This document shows, piece by piece, positions 1 through 8,560 of a stretch of 35,976 nt of DNA. Made by a program: the position numbers and the translations under genes. The DNA comes from Acidimicrobiia bacterium (GTDB taxonomy: Bacteria; Actinomycetota; Acidimicrobiia; Spongiisociales; UBA5794), in assembly GCA_013003395.1 (NCBI GenBank), contig JABDJC010000048.1, positions 66,615 to 102,590 of the forward strand, written 5' to 3'. Within the stretch, counting starts at the first letter, position 1. Every line of letters begins with the position of its first letter. The notes under the pieces are model-generated. The model saw only the letters and a list, made by a program, of their open reading frames with translations. It was not told the DNA's origin and ran no database searches.

Positions 1-74
1 TCGACCGGGAGCTCCAGTCGGCCCGCGAGCTGGTGGCCCCGATCGTTCACGAATGTGACAGCTTCAGATCGCAT
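1..74 (-). CDS. N-terminus of an alpha/beta-hydrolase-like protein (partial)
   Basis: Only the first 24 codons lie in the window; the gene runs off the left edge. From the ATG at 74 the peptide begins MRSEAVTFVNDRGHQLAG and continues RLELPV. This opening (a VTF strand, an N-x-RG-x-x-LAGRLELP turn) is typical of the first beta-strands of alpha/beta hydrolases, including those fused to an OsmC domain. It reads leftward, the same way as the ABC exporter to its right, whose stop lies 42 bases upstream. No clear ribosome site is visible. The family call rests on one short stretch and could be wrong. Confidence 0.4.
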   Translation of the reverse strand, partial: MRSEAVTFVNDRGHQLAGRLELPV

Positions 75-116
75 GCCGTCAGATTGGCACAGTTCGTCGC
101 TCAGGGCTCAGCCGAG

Positions 117-920
117 CTATCGGGCAACCGATCGCCGGTATTGGCGGATGGCCAGCGGCACAAAGATGATGAGAATCAACGCCACCCACAACAACGACGC
201 CAGCACGGGGTTCTGTAGGGGCCACACTTCGGGTGGCGGGAACGCCGGACTTGTGTTTCCGAACAATTCGCGGGAGGCCTGCGTGACCGCAGACACTGGA
301 TTCCACTCGGCCATCACCCGCAGCGGACCCGGAAGATTCGACGTACCCACAAACGTGTTGGCAATGAAGGTGAGGGGGAAGATCACTATGAAGCTGGCGT
401 TGTTGAACACTTCGGGGCTGCGCACGGCCAGTCCGACGACGGCCATCGGCCATGACATCGCGTAAGCGAAGAGCAACAGAACGCCGAAGCCGGCCATGGC
501 TTCGAGCGGGGAAGAGTGGATCCGCCAGCCCACGAGTAGGCCGGTGATCGCCATGACGATGACCACTATCACGTTGTTCACCAAGTCGCTCGTGGTGCGG
601 CCGATGAGCACGGCGGATCGCGCCATTGGCAGCGAGCGGAATCGGTCGATGATTCCTCTCTGCATGTCCTGGGCCAGTCCAGTGCCGGTGATCGTTGCCC
701 CAAAGATCGCGGTCTGAGTGAAGATTCCTGCCATCAAGAACTCTCGATACGAGACACCTGGGATCTCGATTGCACTCCCGAACACGTACGCAAACAGCAA
801 CACGAACATGATGGGCGACAACGTCGTGAACACGAGAAGATCAGGGACGCGTTTGATCTTGATCAGATTGCGCTTCGCCACAACTGCGCCGTCACTGAGA
901 GCCCTGGTCAAGCTGGTCAC
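117..920 (-). CDS. ABC-2 type exporter permease, DrrB-like
   Basis: This 267-residue integral membrane subunit of an ABC exporter pairs with the ATPase upstream. After a short cytoplasmic N-terminus (KRNLIKIKRVPD) come about six hydrophobic segments in the order typical of ABC-2 permeases, with the family pattern RGIIDRFRSLPMARSA in the first cytoplasmic loop and a charged C-terminus (RQYRRSVAR). The GTG start at 920 overlaps the ATPase stop by four bases (GTGA), so translation is probably coupled. The frame stays open much further upstream, but that part is antisense-like text inside the ATPase gene. The substrate cannot be read from sequence; relatives export drugs, antibiotics or lipids. 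Confidence 0.88.
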   Translation of the reverse strand: MTSLTRALSDGAVVAKRNLIKIKRVPDLLVFTTLSPIMFVLLFAYVFGSAIEIPGVSYREFLMAGIFTQTAIFGATITGTGLAQDMQRGIIDRFRSLPMARSAVLIGRTTSDLVNNVIVVIVMAITGLLVGWRIHSSPLEAMAGFGVLLLFAYAMSWPMAVVGLAVRSPEVFNNASFIVIFPLTFIANTFVGTSNLPGPLRVMAEWNPVSAVTQASRELFGNTSPAFPPPEVWPLQNPVLASLLWVALILIIFVPLAIRQYRRSVAR

Positions 921-1885
921 GCCGAGATCTCCTGCGAAGAATCCTCTTCCGCCGGGTGACCTGTCAACGTGAGAAACACATCGTCGAGCGTGGGCCGACG
1001 CAGTCCGATGTCCGTCACATCCACGGAAGCGGCATCGAGTTTGCGCAGCACCTCGATGAGGAGTTTCGGGTGCGCGTCGATCGGAACGGACACCCGCAGA
1101 CCCACTTCGTCGGTGGTGACCGCTCCCCTGCCGATGTGCCCGAGTTCGGTCACCGCGGTGGACAGATGACTCGCATCGCCGACCGTGACTTCGAGATGTT
1201 CGCCGCCCACTTGTACCTTGAGCTCGGTCGCGGTCCCTTCGGCGATCACCTTCCCATGGTCGATCACCACGATGTTGTCGGCGAGACGATCTGCTTCTTC
1301 CAGATACTGCGTTGTCAGCAGCAGCGTCGTTCCGTCGGCCACGAGCTCGCCGATGACGTCCCACATCGCCAGACGCGAGCGAGGGTCGAGGCCAGTGGTC
1401 GGTTCGTCCAGGAAGAGCACTTGCGGCTTGGCGACGAGGGCTCCGGCGAGGTCGAGTCGGCGACGCATCCCTCCCGAGTACCCCTTGACGGACCGATCGC
1501 CGGCGTCGGAGAGGTCGAAACGTTCGAGCAACTGGCGGGCTCGCAGTCGACTCTCTTGCTTGCCGAGGTGATAGAGACGACCAACCATGTCCAGGTTCTC
1601 GAAGCCGGTGAGGTCCTCGTCGACGGCTGCGTATTGGCCGGACAGGCCGATCCGTTCACGTAGCGCTGACGCCTGCGTCAGAGCATCGAGGCCGAGCACC
1701 GTCGCCGTGCCAGAGTCGGGTTTGAGCAGAGTCGTGAACACCCGAACCGCAGTGGTCTTGCCCGCGCCGTTTGGGCCGAGCAGTCCCGTAACGGTTCCGG
1801 GCTGGACCTCGAGGTCGAACCCATCGAGCGCGACCACGTCGCCGTACGTCTTCACCAAGCTCTCGGCAACAATCGCAGGTGCCAT
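917..1885 (-). CDS. ABC exporter ATPase, DrrA-like (daunorubicin-resistance family)
   Basis: This 322-residue cytoplasmic ATPase powers the ABC-2 permease encoded just downstream. Visible motifs are Walker [10 protein letters not shown] (about residues 37-45), signature YSGGMRRRL, Walker [14 protein letters not shown], and the H-loop region replaced by the DrrA-type [16 protein letters not shown]. The C-terminal part (from about residue 225) is the accessory domain of the DrrA family, ending in a [12 protein letters not shown] motif. The ATG at 1885 begins [16 protein letters not shown], the usual family start. The gene is divergent from the dehydrogenase at 1995, with 109 bases between them for two promoters. 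DrrAB-type pairs export hydrophobic compounds, but no substrate can be assigned here. Confidence 0.93.
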   Translation of the reverse strand: MAPAIVAESLVKTYGDVVALDGFDLEVQPGTVTGLLGPNGAGKTTAVRVFTTLLKPDSGTATVLGLDALTQASALRERIGLSGQYAAVDEDLTGFENLDMVGRLYHLGKQESRLRARQLLERFDLSDAGDRSVKGYSGGMRRRLDLAGALVAKPQVLFLDEPTTGLDPRSRLAMWDVIGELVADGTTLLLTTQYLEEADRLADNIVVIDHGKVIAEGTATELKVQVGGEHLEVTVGDASHLSTAVTELGHIGRGAVTTDEVGLRVSVPIDAHPKLLIEVLRKLDAASVDVTDIGLRRPTLDDVFLTLTGHPAEEDSSQEISA

Positions 1886-1994
1886 GGATCTCCCCTCGAA
1901 CAGGAGACTATCTCAAAGAGGTCGCGTTCCAGCCGCTTGGTTGGTTCAAGCGCTCACCGATAGTGTCAGCCTCCGCGACAACAAGGAGCACTGC

Positions 1995-2900
1995 GTGGAT
2001 CCGCAATCGATTCGAGTTGGCTGGGTTGGCACCGGCGTCATGGGCGCTTCCATGGCTGGACATCTCCTGGCGGCCGGCCATCCACTCACCATCCATACCC
2101 GCTCGCGCTCCAAAGCGGTTGCGCTCGAGGAGCAAGGCGCCGTGTGGGCCGATTCACCAGCCAACGTTGCACGGGAATCTGACATCACGTTCGCGATCGT
2201 CGGTTATCCAAGCGACGTACGTCAGGTGTTCTTGGGAGCAGACGGCATCGTCGCCGGCGCGAACTCAGGAAGCACGGTCGTCGACATGACTACGAGCGAG
2301 CCCTCGCTCGCCGTCGAGATCGCCACCGCGGCGTCCGCCAAGTCAGTCGGCGCGATCGATGCTCCAGTTTCGGGTGGCGACGTCGGGGCGAAGAACGCGA
2401 CGCTGTCGATCATGATCGGCGGCGCAGACGACGACGTCGCAGCCGTGTGGCCGCTCTTCGAAATCATGGGCAGGACACTCGTCCACATGGGCGGGCCCGG
2501 TGCAGGTCAACACACGAAGATGGTCAATCAGATTCTCATCGCCACCGGGATGATCGGCGTGAGCGAGGCATTGCTGTACGCCCAACAGGCTGGTCTCGAT
2601 CTCGACAGGGCGGTCGAGGCCGTGAGTGGCGGAGCCGCCGGTTCGTGGTCGTTGAGCAACTATGGACCAAGGATGCTCGAGGGAGACTTCGCTCCTGGAT
2701 TCTTCGTCGATCACTTCGTGAAGGACATGTCGATTGCGCTCAAGGAGTCCGCCTCCATGGAGCTCTCCGTTCCCGGCTTGGCGCTTGCCCACCAGCTCTA
2801 CGTCGCGCTACAGGCGCAAGGCGGCGGCAAGCAAGGCACCCAGGCGCTGCTCCTCGCGCTGGCCAGGCTCAGCGATGTCAGCTGGTCGAGAGAAGGCTGA
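1995..2900 (+). CDS. NAD(P)-dependent 3-hydroxyisobutyrate dehydrogenase family protein
   Basis: This 301-residue beta-hydroxyacid dehydrogenase oxidises a 3-hydroxyacid or reduces a semialdehyde using a nicotinamide cofactor. The N-terminus carries the Rossmann motif [17 protein letters not shown] (about residues 8-24). The substrate-binding segment [16 protein letters not shown] and the catalytic-lysine segment [11 protein letters not shown] follow, and the C-terminal helical half ends near residue 295. The GTG at 1995 is chosen because AAGGAG (1983-1988) lies six bases before it and the protein then has normal family length; the frame is open further upstream, opposite the ABC ATPase gene. 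Relatives act in valine degradation (MmsB), tartronate semialdehyde reduction (GarR) or succinic semialdehyde reduction. The exact substrate is unknown. Confidence 0.9.
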   Translation: MDPQSIRVGWVGTGVMGASMAGHLLAAGHPLTIHTRSRSKAVALEEQGAVWADSPANVARESDITFAIVGYPSDVRQVFLGADGIVAGANSGSTVVDMTTSEPSLAVEIATAASAKSVGAIDAPVSGGDVGAKNATLSIMIGGADDDVAAVWPLFEIMGRTLVHMGGPGAGQHTKMVNQILIATGMIGVSEALLYAQQAGLDLDRAVEAVSGGAAGSWSLSNYGPRMLEGDFAPGFFVDHFVKDMSIALKESASMELSVPGLALAHQLYVALQAQGGGKQGTQALLLALARLSDVSWSREG

Positions 2901-2907
2901 GGGCGGC

Positions 2908-2928
2908 GGCGCGGTTTCATCCCGCGCC
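2908..2928. terminator. Possible bidirectional hairpin between convergent genes
   Basis: GGCGCGG (2908-2914) and CCGCGCC (2922-2928) form a 7-bp stem with a 7-base loop just after the dehydrogenase stop at 2900, overlapping the 3' end of the opposite-strand SRPBCC remnant. No T-run follows on either strand, so this is only a candidate terminator or transcript-end hairpin. Confidence 0.35.
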
Positions 2929-3255
2929 CGGATCCGGTCCTGGATTGCCTCCGCTCGCGGCCGTCGTGAGCCTGGCGAGGTAGTGATTCCAGCCCTTGAG
3001 GTGCATCGGTACGTCGCCTGCCTCGAGACCGCTGTGTGTCAATCGCACCAGGGTGCCATCGCCGTCGGGGAACAGCTCGATCTCGACGATCGTTCCGCCG
3101 GGTGGGAGGTCGGGGTGCCCTCCCCAGCCCCACGTGAAACTGACTTTGTTCCCAGTGATCTCGACCACCTCTCCGCTGGCGACCATCCCATTGGGTCCTC
3201 GGGCAATCGCTCGCTCACCGCGAAAAACAACCCCGGGCGCGAGCTGGTCGCGCGC
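2917..3255 (-). pseudogene. N-terminally truncated SRPBCC/AHSA1-type protein
   Basis: An open frame of 112 codons runs from just after a TAA at 3256-3258 to the stop at 2917. It matches the middle and C-terminal half of the SRPBCC (START-like, AHSA1) fold: [14 protein letters not shown], then [20 protein letters not shown], a GTIVEIELFPDGDGT strand, LVRLTHSGL, and the final helix around HLKGWNHYLARL. Family members are about 140-160 residues and need an N-terminal helix and strands that are missing here. Where these should be encoded lie a stop codon and the thyA start region. The only in-frame ATG (3186) would give 89 residues without the first strands. I read it as a decayed gene; a shortened functional protein is less likely. 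Confidence 0.6.
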
Positions 3256-3256
3256 T

Positions 3257-3262
3257 TATCAT
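3257..3262 (+). promoter_or_regulatory. Candidate -10 box for leaderless thyA
   Basis: TATCAT lies seven bases before the thyA ATG at 3270, the spacing expected if transcription starts at or next to the A of the start codon. No Shine-Dalgarno sequence is seen in the seven bases between. No convincing -35 box was found, so this remains a suggestion. Confidence 0.35.
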
Positions 3263-3269
3263 CCACCAC

Positions 3270-4064
3270 ATGCGCCAGTACCTCAACCTCATGCAACACG
3301 TGCTCGACAACGGCACCCCGAAGTCCGACAGGACCGGCACCGGCACCCGGTCGGTGTTCGGCCATCAGATGCGGTTCGACCTGGCCGACGGGTTCCCGAT
3401 GCTCACCACCAAGAAGCTGCACCTCAAATCCATTGTGCACGAGTTGCTGTGGTTCATCTCGGGCGACACCAATACCGAATACCTCACCACGAACGGCGTG
3501 CGTATCTGGAACGAGTGGGCCGACGAGCACGGCGACCTCGGGCCGGTCTACGGCAAGCAGTGGCGATCATGGGGAACGCCAGACGGTCACACCATCGATC
3601 AATTGGCGAATGTCATCGAACAGATCCGAGCCAATCCTGACAGTCGGCGTCTCATCGTCAACGCTTGGAACGTTGGCGAGCTACCCAACATGGCGCTCCC
3701 CCCGTGCCACATGATGTTCCAGTTCTATGTTGCCGACGGCCGTCTGTCGTGTCAGTTGTATCAACGGTCAGCGGACGTGTTCCTCGGCGTGCCCTTCAAC
3801 ATTGCGAGCTACTCGCTCCTGACCGCGATGGTGGCCCAGGTCACTGGACTGGAGCCTGGTGATTTCGTCCACACCCTCGGCGACACCCACCTCTACGACA
3901 ACCACCTGGAACAGGCCAAGCTGCAGCTCAGCCGCGAGCCACGTCCGCTTCCGAAACTCGTACTGAACCCGACGGTCTCATCGATCGACGCCTTCACCTT
4001 CGAAGATGTCCAGATCCTCGATTACGACCCCCATCCCCACATCTCGGCACCGGTAGCGGTTTGA
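3270..4064 (+). CDS. thyA: Thymidylate synthase ThyA
   Basis: ThyA makes dTMP from dUMP, using methylene-tetrahydrofolate as both carbon donor and reductant and releasing dihydrofolate. The 264 residues equal the length of the E. coli enzyme. The catalytic cysteine is C146 in [13 protein letters not shown]. The dUMP-phosphate arginines sit in [12 protein letters not shown] near the N-terminus and in [11 protein letters not shown]. The folate-binding and closing segments are [12 protein letters not shown] and the DTHLYDNH block, and the C-terminus ends [10 protein letters not shown] as in classic ThyA. The downstream folA start overlaps the stop codon (TTGA). DHFR regenerates the folate ThyA consumes, so the pair forms a standard thymidylate cycle operon. 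Start context suggests a leaderless message. Confidence 0.97.
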   Translation: MRQYLNLMQHVLDNGTPKSDRTGTGTRSVFGHQMRFDLADGFPMLTTKKLHLKSIVHELLWFISGDTNTEYLTTNGVRIWNEWADEHGDLGPVYGKQWRSWGTPDGHTIDQLANVIEQIRANPDSRRLIVNAWNVGELPNMALPPCHMMFQFYVADGRLSCQLYQRSADVFLGVPFNIASYSLLTAMVAQVTGLEPGDFVHTLGDTHLYDNHLEQAKLQLSREPRPLPKLVLNPTVSSIDAFTFEDVQILDYDPHPHISAPVAV

Positions 4065-4588
4065 CCAAACCGACCGTCACGTTGATGTGGGCGATGTCCG
4101 AGAACGAGATAATCGGAGTGAATGGTGGCCTCCCGTGGCACCTTCCCGACGAATTGCGCCATTTCAAGGCCAAGACGATCGGTAGCGCCGTCATCATGGG
4201 ACGAAAGACCTGGGAGTCGCTGCCCATCCAACCACTCGCCAATCGACAGAACATCGTCGTCACGACCAATCGGAGATACGAGGCTCCCGGTGCGGAGCTC
4301 GCACATTCGCTCGACGAGGCCCTCGATTCCGTTGCTGGTCCCACGGCCTTTGTCATCGGAGGCAAGAGTCTTTTCAACGAGGCGCTGGCGATTGCGGACC
4401 GACTCGAAGCGACCATCGTTCACGCGCACATCGATGGCGACACCTCGATGCCCTCGATCGACTGGACACAGTGGTCATTGATCGGAGAGCAACACCATCC
4501 GGCCGACGAACGTCACGAGTTTTCGTTCACCTACAAGACGTTCGAACGGGCTGGTCAGGGGGACGGAACGCGCTCGCTCCCCTGCTGA
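4061..4588 (+). CDS. folA: Dihydrofolate reductase
   Basis: FolA reduces dihydrofolate to tetrahydrofolate with NADPH. The 175-residue protein shows the DHFR order: first strand [15 protein letters not shown], the [15 protein letters not shown] segment with the active-site acidic residue in PDELRHF, the NADPH-binding [12 protein letters not shown], the TTNRRY turn, and [14 protein letters not shown]. The TTG start at 4061 is used because it lies in a four-base overlap with the thyA stop and because the first beta-strand would be lost with the next start (ATG 4088). It runs slightly past the usual end, finishing [14 protein letters not shown]. It is co-transcribed with thyA. Confidence 0.95.
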   Translation: MTKPTVTLMWAMSENEIIGVNGGLPWHLPDELRHFKAKTIGSAVIMGRKTWESLPIQPLANRQNIVVTTNRRYEAPGAELAHSLDEALDSVAGPTAFVIGGKSLFNEALAIADRLEATIVHAHIDGDTSMPSIDWTQWSLIGEQHHPADERHEFSFTYKTFERAGQGDGTRSLPC

Positions 4589-4689
4589 AGGCTCTCGAGC
4601 AGGCCACCGACACCTTTGCGCATCTGCTTGGCCGGCATCGGCCCCATGATCCAACCCGTCACGATGGGTCCGGGATCGGGACAAGTCAC
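4555..4689 (-). other. Short ORF coupled to the hrpA stop: possible gene remnant
   Basis: A 44-codon frame begins with a GTG that overlaps the hrpA stop (GTGTGA) and ends at 4555, inside the 3' end of the opposite-strand folA. The peptide contains [20 protein letters not shown], which resembles the basic C-terminal helix of SRPBCC-type proteins, and its third codon positions are mostly G or C. It may be the tail of a lost gene, a small translated peptide, or chance. There is no independent support for function. Confidence 0.25.
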
Positions 4690-7600
4690 ACGGCTGCCAC
4701 ATCGGCCAAGGCTGCCCGAATTCTCTTCTCGCTCACCTTGAACTTCGTGCCTAGCTGCTGAGCGAAGTAGCTCACCCTCAGCTCCTGGAGCATCCAATCG
4801 ACCTCGGCGAGTTGGGGGGACATTCCGAGGTGTTCGATCAGTCGATCTTGCTCAGCTTCCAAGCTCTGGATTTCCGACAGAAGCTCGAGATCACGTTGAG
4901 GGTTGTCGCGAGCCCCGATCAATCGGCGCTCCATTGCGGCGATGTAACGCTGCACGTCCGCGAGACGTTCGAACCCGAGGCTCGCAACGAAGCCCGGATA
5001 GATCAAACGATCGCGTTGCTCGATGATGTCGATCAACGTTTCATCTGGAACGACTGCGGTCTCCATCCTGATGTTCAACGTACGCACCGCATCGAGAACC
5101 TCGAGCGAACCGGAGGCCAGGTCGATGACCGCGTCGTCCACTTCCAAGCGCACCTGGGTCAGAAGGTCATCGAACGCCTCTGGTGAGAACACTGGCCCAC
5201 CCGCGTCTTCGACCAATCGGTCAACGGCGGCGTTCATACAGTCGTCGAGCCAGCCTGCGACGCTGCCGTGCGGGCCGGCGGCTATCGCCAACCTGCCGTC
5301 CGCGGTGACCAGCTCTTCGACATGCCGATACGAGTCGGTGAGCTGCAGCAACAGCAATCGACGCGTCCCTGCCCACATCGCATCGCCTTGCTCTTGCGGG
5401 GTCGCGACGATTCTCACTCCCACGGTCGAGCCCTCATCGACGAGGGCGACGTACGCCGTCACTCGGTGTCCGTCGCCTTCCAACTCGACCGTCACGGGAA
5501 GTTCACCGAAGTCCCACGAGATCGAGCCAGTCCGCTCGAGCGGGTGCAACTGCGAAGAGACCACAGACCGCGTCTCGGCAACCAACTCGTCTTTGATCAC
5601 CGCCAAGTCCTCACCTTGGCCCAGCACGACACCGTCGTCGTCGATGACTCGAAAGCGCGGACGAAGGTGAGGTGGAAGCCTGTCGAGGTCGAACGCATCG
5701 ATCGGGAGCGTTGCGTCGGCGATTCGTGACAACGTGCGCCTGAGCGACTCCACGAGACCGCCGTCCGACGGATCGAGGTCGTCCACCACAGACGCAACGG
5801 TTTCTCGAATCGGAACGAATTGAGTGCGTAGTTGCTTGGGAAGCGAGCGGATGAGCGCCTCTATCAGCTCGGCTCGATATCCCGGAACGTGCCAGTCGAA
5901 AGCTGCCGGATCGAGGCGATCGAGATCCCCCACATACACATCGATGGTCACGCCGTCGGTGTCACTTGCCGGATCGAATGCGTAGTCGAGTGGCAGTTCG
6001 ACGTCGCCGTAGCTCCAGACTTTCGGAAAGGCGGAGCTGTCATCGCCTTCCACTTCTGGAGCGGTGATGTCTTCGGTCGAAAACTCGAGCAACGTCGGAT
6101 TCTCGTGCTTGACGTCGCGCCACCATCGGTTGAAGGCAGCCACCGTGAACACGTCTGGTGGAATCCGCTGATCGAACCACGTCGCGATGTCCTCGTCATC
6201 GGCGAGAAGATCGCGACGCCTTTCGCGCTCTTCTCGTTCCAGTACCTGGGCAACCGTGGCTGCGTTGTTGGCGACGAATCGATGCGGAACGTCCCACTCT
6301 CCACCGACGAGTGCATGAAGGATGAACAACTCTCTGGACTCGGCAGCATCGAAGTGACCGAATCCGACCGTCCGACCCGACACCAAAGGAAGTCCGAAGA
6401 TCGTCACGGTTTCATTTGCGACCGCCTCACCGCGTTCGGCGTCCCACCATGGATCGGAGACCGTCCGACTCGTGAGATGCGACCCAACCTGCTCCACCCA
6501 CTCGGGTTCGATTGCCACGGCCTGATGCGCCCACATCCGGGTGGTCTCCACCAGCTCTGCCGCCATGAGCCATTGCGGGCCCTTCTTGAAGAGCACCGAA
6601 CCTGGCGAGAGCGAGAACCGGGCGTTGCGGGCGCCCCGGTAGCCGTGACCGTCAGGGTCCTTCATGCCGATGTGCGAGAGGAGGCCGGTCAACAGCGCGA
6701 GGTGGATGGGCTCGGGGTCGGCAGGCTTCCGGTTGATGGTCAGGCCAATCTGCTTGACCGTTCGACGGAGTTGGGAGTGGATGTCCTGCCACTCTCGGAT
6801 TCGGCGATAGTTGAGGAACTCGTCGCGGCACATCTTGCGGAATTGGTTCGAGCTTCTGGCCTTGCGTTCGTCCCCGATGTACGTCCAGAGATTCAACCAG
6901 CTGAGAAAGTCAGACGTCGGATGGCGGAACCGTGCATGGAGCTGGTCGGCGCGTTCTCGATGGTCCAAAGGACGCTCTCGAGGGTCTTGGATCGACAGCG
7001 CCGAAACGATGACCAACACGTCGGCGAGACACCCGTGATCAGAGCCGGCGAGCAACATTCTCCCGAGCCGGGGATCGAGCGGAAACAGGGACAGTCTTCT
7101 TCCAACCTGCGTGAGCCAGCGATTCGTGTCTCGGCGGTCTGGGTCCACCGCGCCCAACTCCTCCAGCAGGGCGATGCCGTCTCGGATCGACCGAGAATCG
7201 GGAGCATCGAGGAAGGGAAACGAGTCAACTCTGCCGAGATCCAGAGCAGCCATCTGGAGCATCACCGACGCGAGATTCGTCCGCTGGATCTCGGGCTCGG
7301 TGAACTCCTCGCGCTCGAGCAGGTCGTCTTCGGAATACAGCCGGATGCAGATGCCGGGTCCAAGGCGACCGCACCGACCGGCGCGCTGGTTCGCTGACGC
7401 TTGTGAGACCGGTTCGATCGGCAATTGCTGCACCTTCGTCCGCTTCGAGTAGCGGGAGATGCGAGCGGTGCCCGCATCGACCACGTAGCGAATTCCAGGA
7501 ACCGTCAGCGAGGTCTCGGCGACGTTCGTGGAAACGATCACCCTTCGTCCTGTGTGCCCTGAGAACACTCGATGCTGTTCGGCAGACGACAATCGCCCGA

Positions 7601-8411
7601 ACAGCGGCAACGTCTCGGTGTGAGGTAGTCGGAGCTCGTCGATCGCAGCCACCGCATCACGAATCTCTCGTTCGCCTGACACGAACACCAACACGTCGCC
7701 GGTTCCTTCGCGTGACAGCTCACGTACCGCTTCTGCGATGGCTTCGGGCTGGTCCAACTGGACCGGCGCGTCTGGGTCATCAAGAGGCCGGTAGCGGACC
7801 TCCACGGGGTAGGTCCGGCCGGAAACCTCAACAACCGGCGCGTTGTCGAAGTGCTCCGAAAAGCGTCCTGTATCGATCGTCGCCGAGGTGATGATGAGCT
7901 TGAGGTCGGGCCGGGTCGGCAGCAACGCTTTGAGATACCCGATGAGGAAGTCGGTGTTCAGCCCTCGCTCGTGTGCTTCGTCGAGAATGATGGTGTCGTA
8001 ACGGTTCAGCTTGCGGTCGGAGTGGATCTCGTTGAGCAGGATGCCATCGGTCATGACCTTGATCAGCGTCCCATCCGAGACCTGGTCGGTGAACCGCACC
8101 TTGAACCCCACCAGCTCGCCGACCTTCGAGTTCAGCTCTTCCGCCACCCTTTCGGCGATCGATCGCGCGGCGATGCGGCGAGGTTGGGTGTGGCCGATCA
8201 TGCCGGCAATACCTCGACCGAGCTCGAGGCAGAGCTTCGGTAGCTGCGTGGACTTCCCCGAGCCAGTCTCTCCAGCAACGATCACCACTTGGTGATCACG
8301 GATGGTGGCGAGCAACTCTTCCCGCCGCTCGGAGATCGGCAGATCTGGGTACGCGATGGATTTCGGGGCTACCGCCTGGCGGGCAGCCATCAGCTTGTTG
8401 GGACGTTTCAC
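4686..8411 (-). CDS. hrpA: DEAH-box ATP-dependent RNA helicase HrpA
   Basis: This large (1241-residue) cytoplasmic DEAH/RHA helicase remodels mRNA and ribosome-associated RNA; E. coli HrpA rescues stalled or collided ribosomes. Motif I is GETGSGKST (about 48-56), Ia TQPRRIAA, II DEAH (144-147), III TSATID, and VI QRAGRCGR (about 340). Winged-helix and ratchet domains follow, then the long C-terminal region of the HrpA family (DUF3418-like), ending in a charged helical tail (LSEIQSLEAEQDRLIEHL). GTG 8411 is the first start; GTG or a following in-frame ATG (MAARQAVAP) are both possible. It is convergent with folA (97 bases between stops) and divergent from the M20 peptidase. Confidence 0.95.
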   Translation of the reverse strand: MKRPNKLMAARQAVAPKSIAYPDLPISERREELLATIRDHQVVIVAGETGSGKSTQLPKLCLELGRGIAGMIGHTQPRRIAARSIAERVAEELNSKVGELVGFKVRFTDQVSDGTLIKVMTDGILLNEIHSDRKLNRYDTIILDEAHERGLNTDFLIGYLKALLPTRPDLKLIITSATIDTGRFSEHFDNAPVVEVSGRTYPVEVRYRPLDDPDAPVQLDQPEAIAEAVRELSREGTGDVLVFVSGEREIRDAVAAIDELRLPHTETLPLFGRLSSAEQHRVFSGHTGRRVIVSTNVAETSLTVPGIRYVVDAGTARISRYSKRTKVQQLPIEPVSQASANQRAGRCGRLGPGICIRLYSEDDLLEREEFTEPEIQRTNLASVMLQMAALDLGRVDSFPFLDAPDSRSIRDGIALLEELGAVDPDRRDTNRWLTQVGRRLSLFPLDPRLGRMLLAGSDHGCLADVLVIVSALSIQDPRERPLDHRERADQLHARFRHPTSDFLSWLNLWTYIGDERKARSSNQFRKMCRDEFLNYRRIREWQDIHSQLRRTVKQIGLTINRKPADPEPIHLALLTGLLSHIGMKDPDGHGYRGARNARFSLSPGSVLFKKGPQWLMAAELVETTRMWAHQAVAIEPEWVEQVGSHLTSRTVSDPWWDAERGEAVANETVTIFGLPLVSGRTVGFGHFDAAESRELFILHALVGGEWDVPHRFVANNAATVAQVLEREERERRRDLLADDEDIATWFDQRIPPDVFTVAAFNRWWRDVKHENPTLLEFSTEDITAPEVEGDDSSAFPKVWSYGDVELPLDYAFDPASDTDGVTIDVYVGDLDRLDPAAFDWHVPGYRAELIEALIRSLPKQLRTQFVPIRETVASVVDDLDPSDGGLVESLRRTLSRIADATLPIDAFDLDRLPPHLRPRFRVIDDDGVVLGQGEDLAVIKDELVAETRSVVSSQLHPLERTGSISWDFGELPVTVELEGDGHRVTAYVALVDEGSTVGVRIVATPQEQGDAMWAGTRRLLLLQLTDSYRHVEELVTADGRLAIAAGPHGSVAGWLDDCMNAAVDRLVEDAGGPVFSPEAFDDLLTQVRLEVDDAVIDLASGSLEVLDAVRTLNIRMETAVVPDETLIDIIEQRDRLIYPGFVASLGFERLADVQRYIAAMERRLIGARDNPQRDLELLSEIQSLEAEQDRLIEHLGMSPQLAEVDWMLQELRVSYFAQQLGTKFKVSEKRIRAALADVAAV

Positions 8412-8560
8412 GGTGATGGCAGGCTAGATCGCCTGGCGACCTGTCCATCTGCGGCCGTGGGACATGTCGTTGATCGATCTTGGCGGCGACGACCTGCTAC
8501 AACACAGGTAACCACGACATTGCCGCCAGCCAATCATCGCCGATCCGTTCAGGAGCGCTC

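Noticed and set aside
5832-7397. A 521-codon ORF antisense to hrpA
   Set aside because: It is the shadow of the helicase; no protein family is visible and the frame has no ribosome site.
8412-8560. Defined promoters for hrpA and the M20 gene
   Set aside because: The divergent gap must hold them, but no pair of -35 and -10 boxes with proper spacing stood out.
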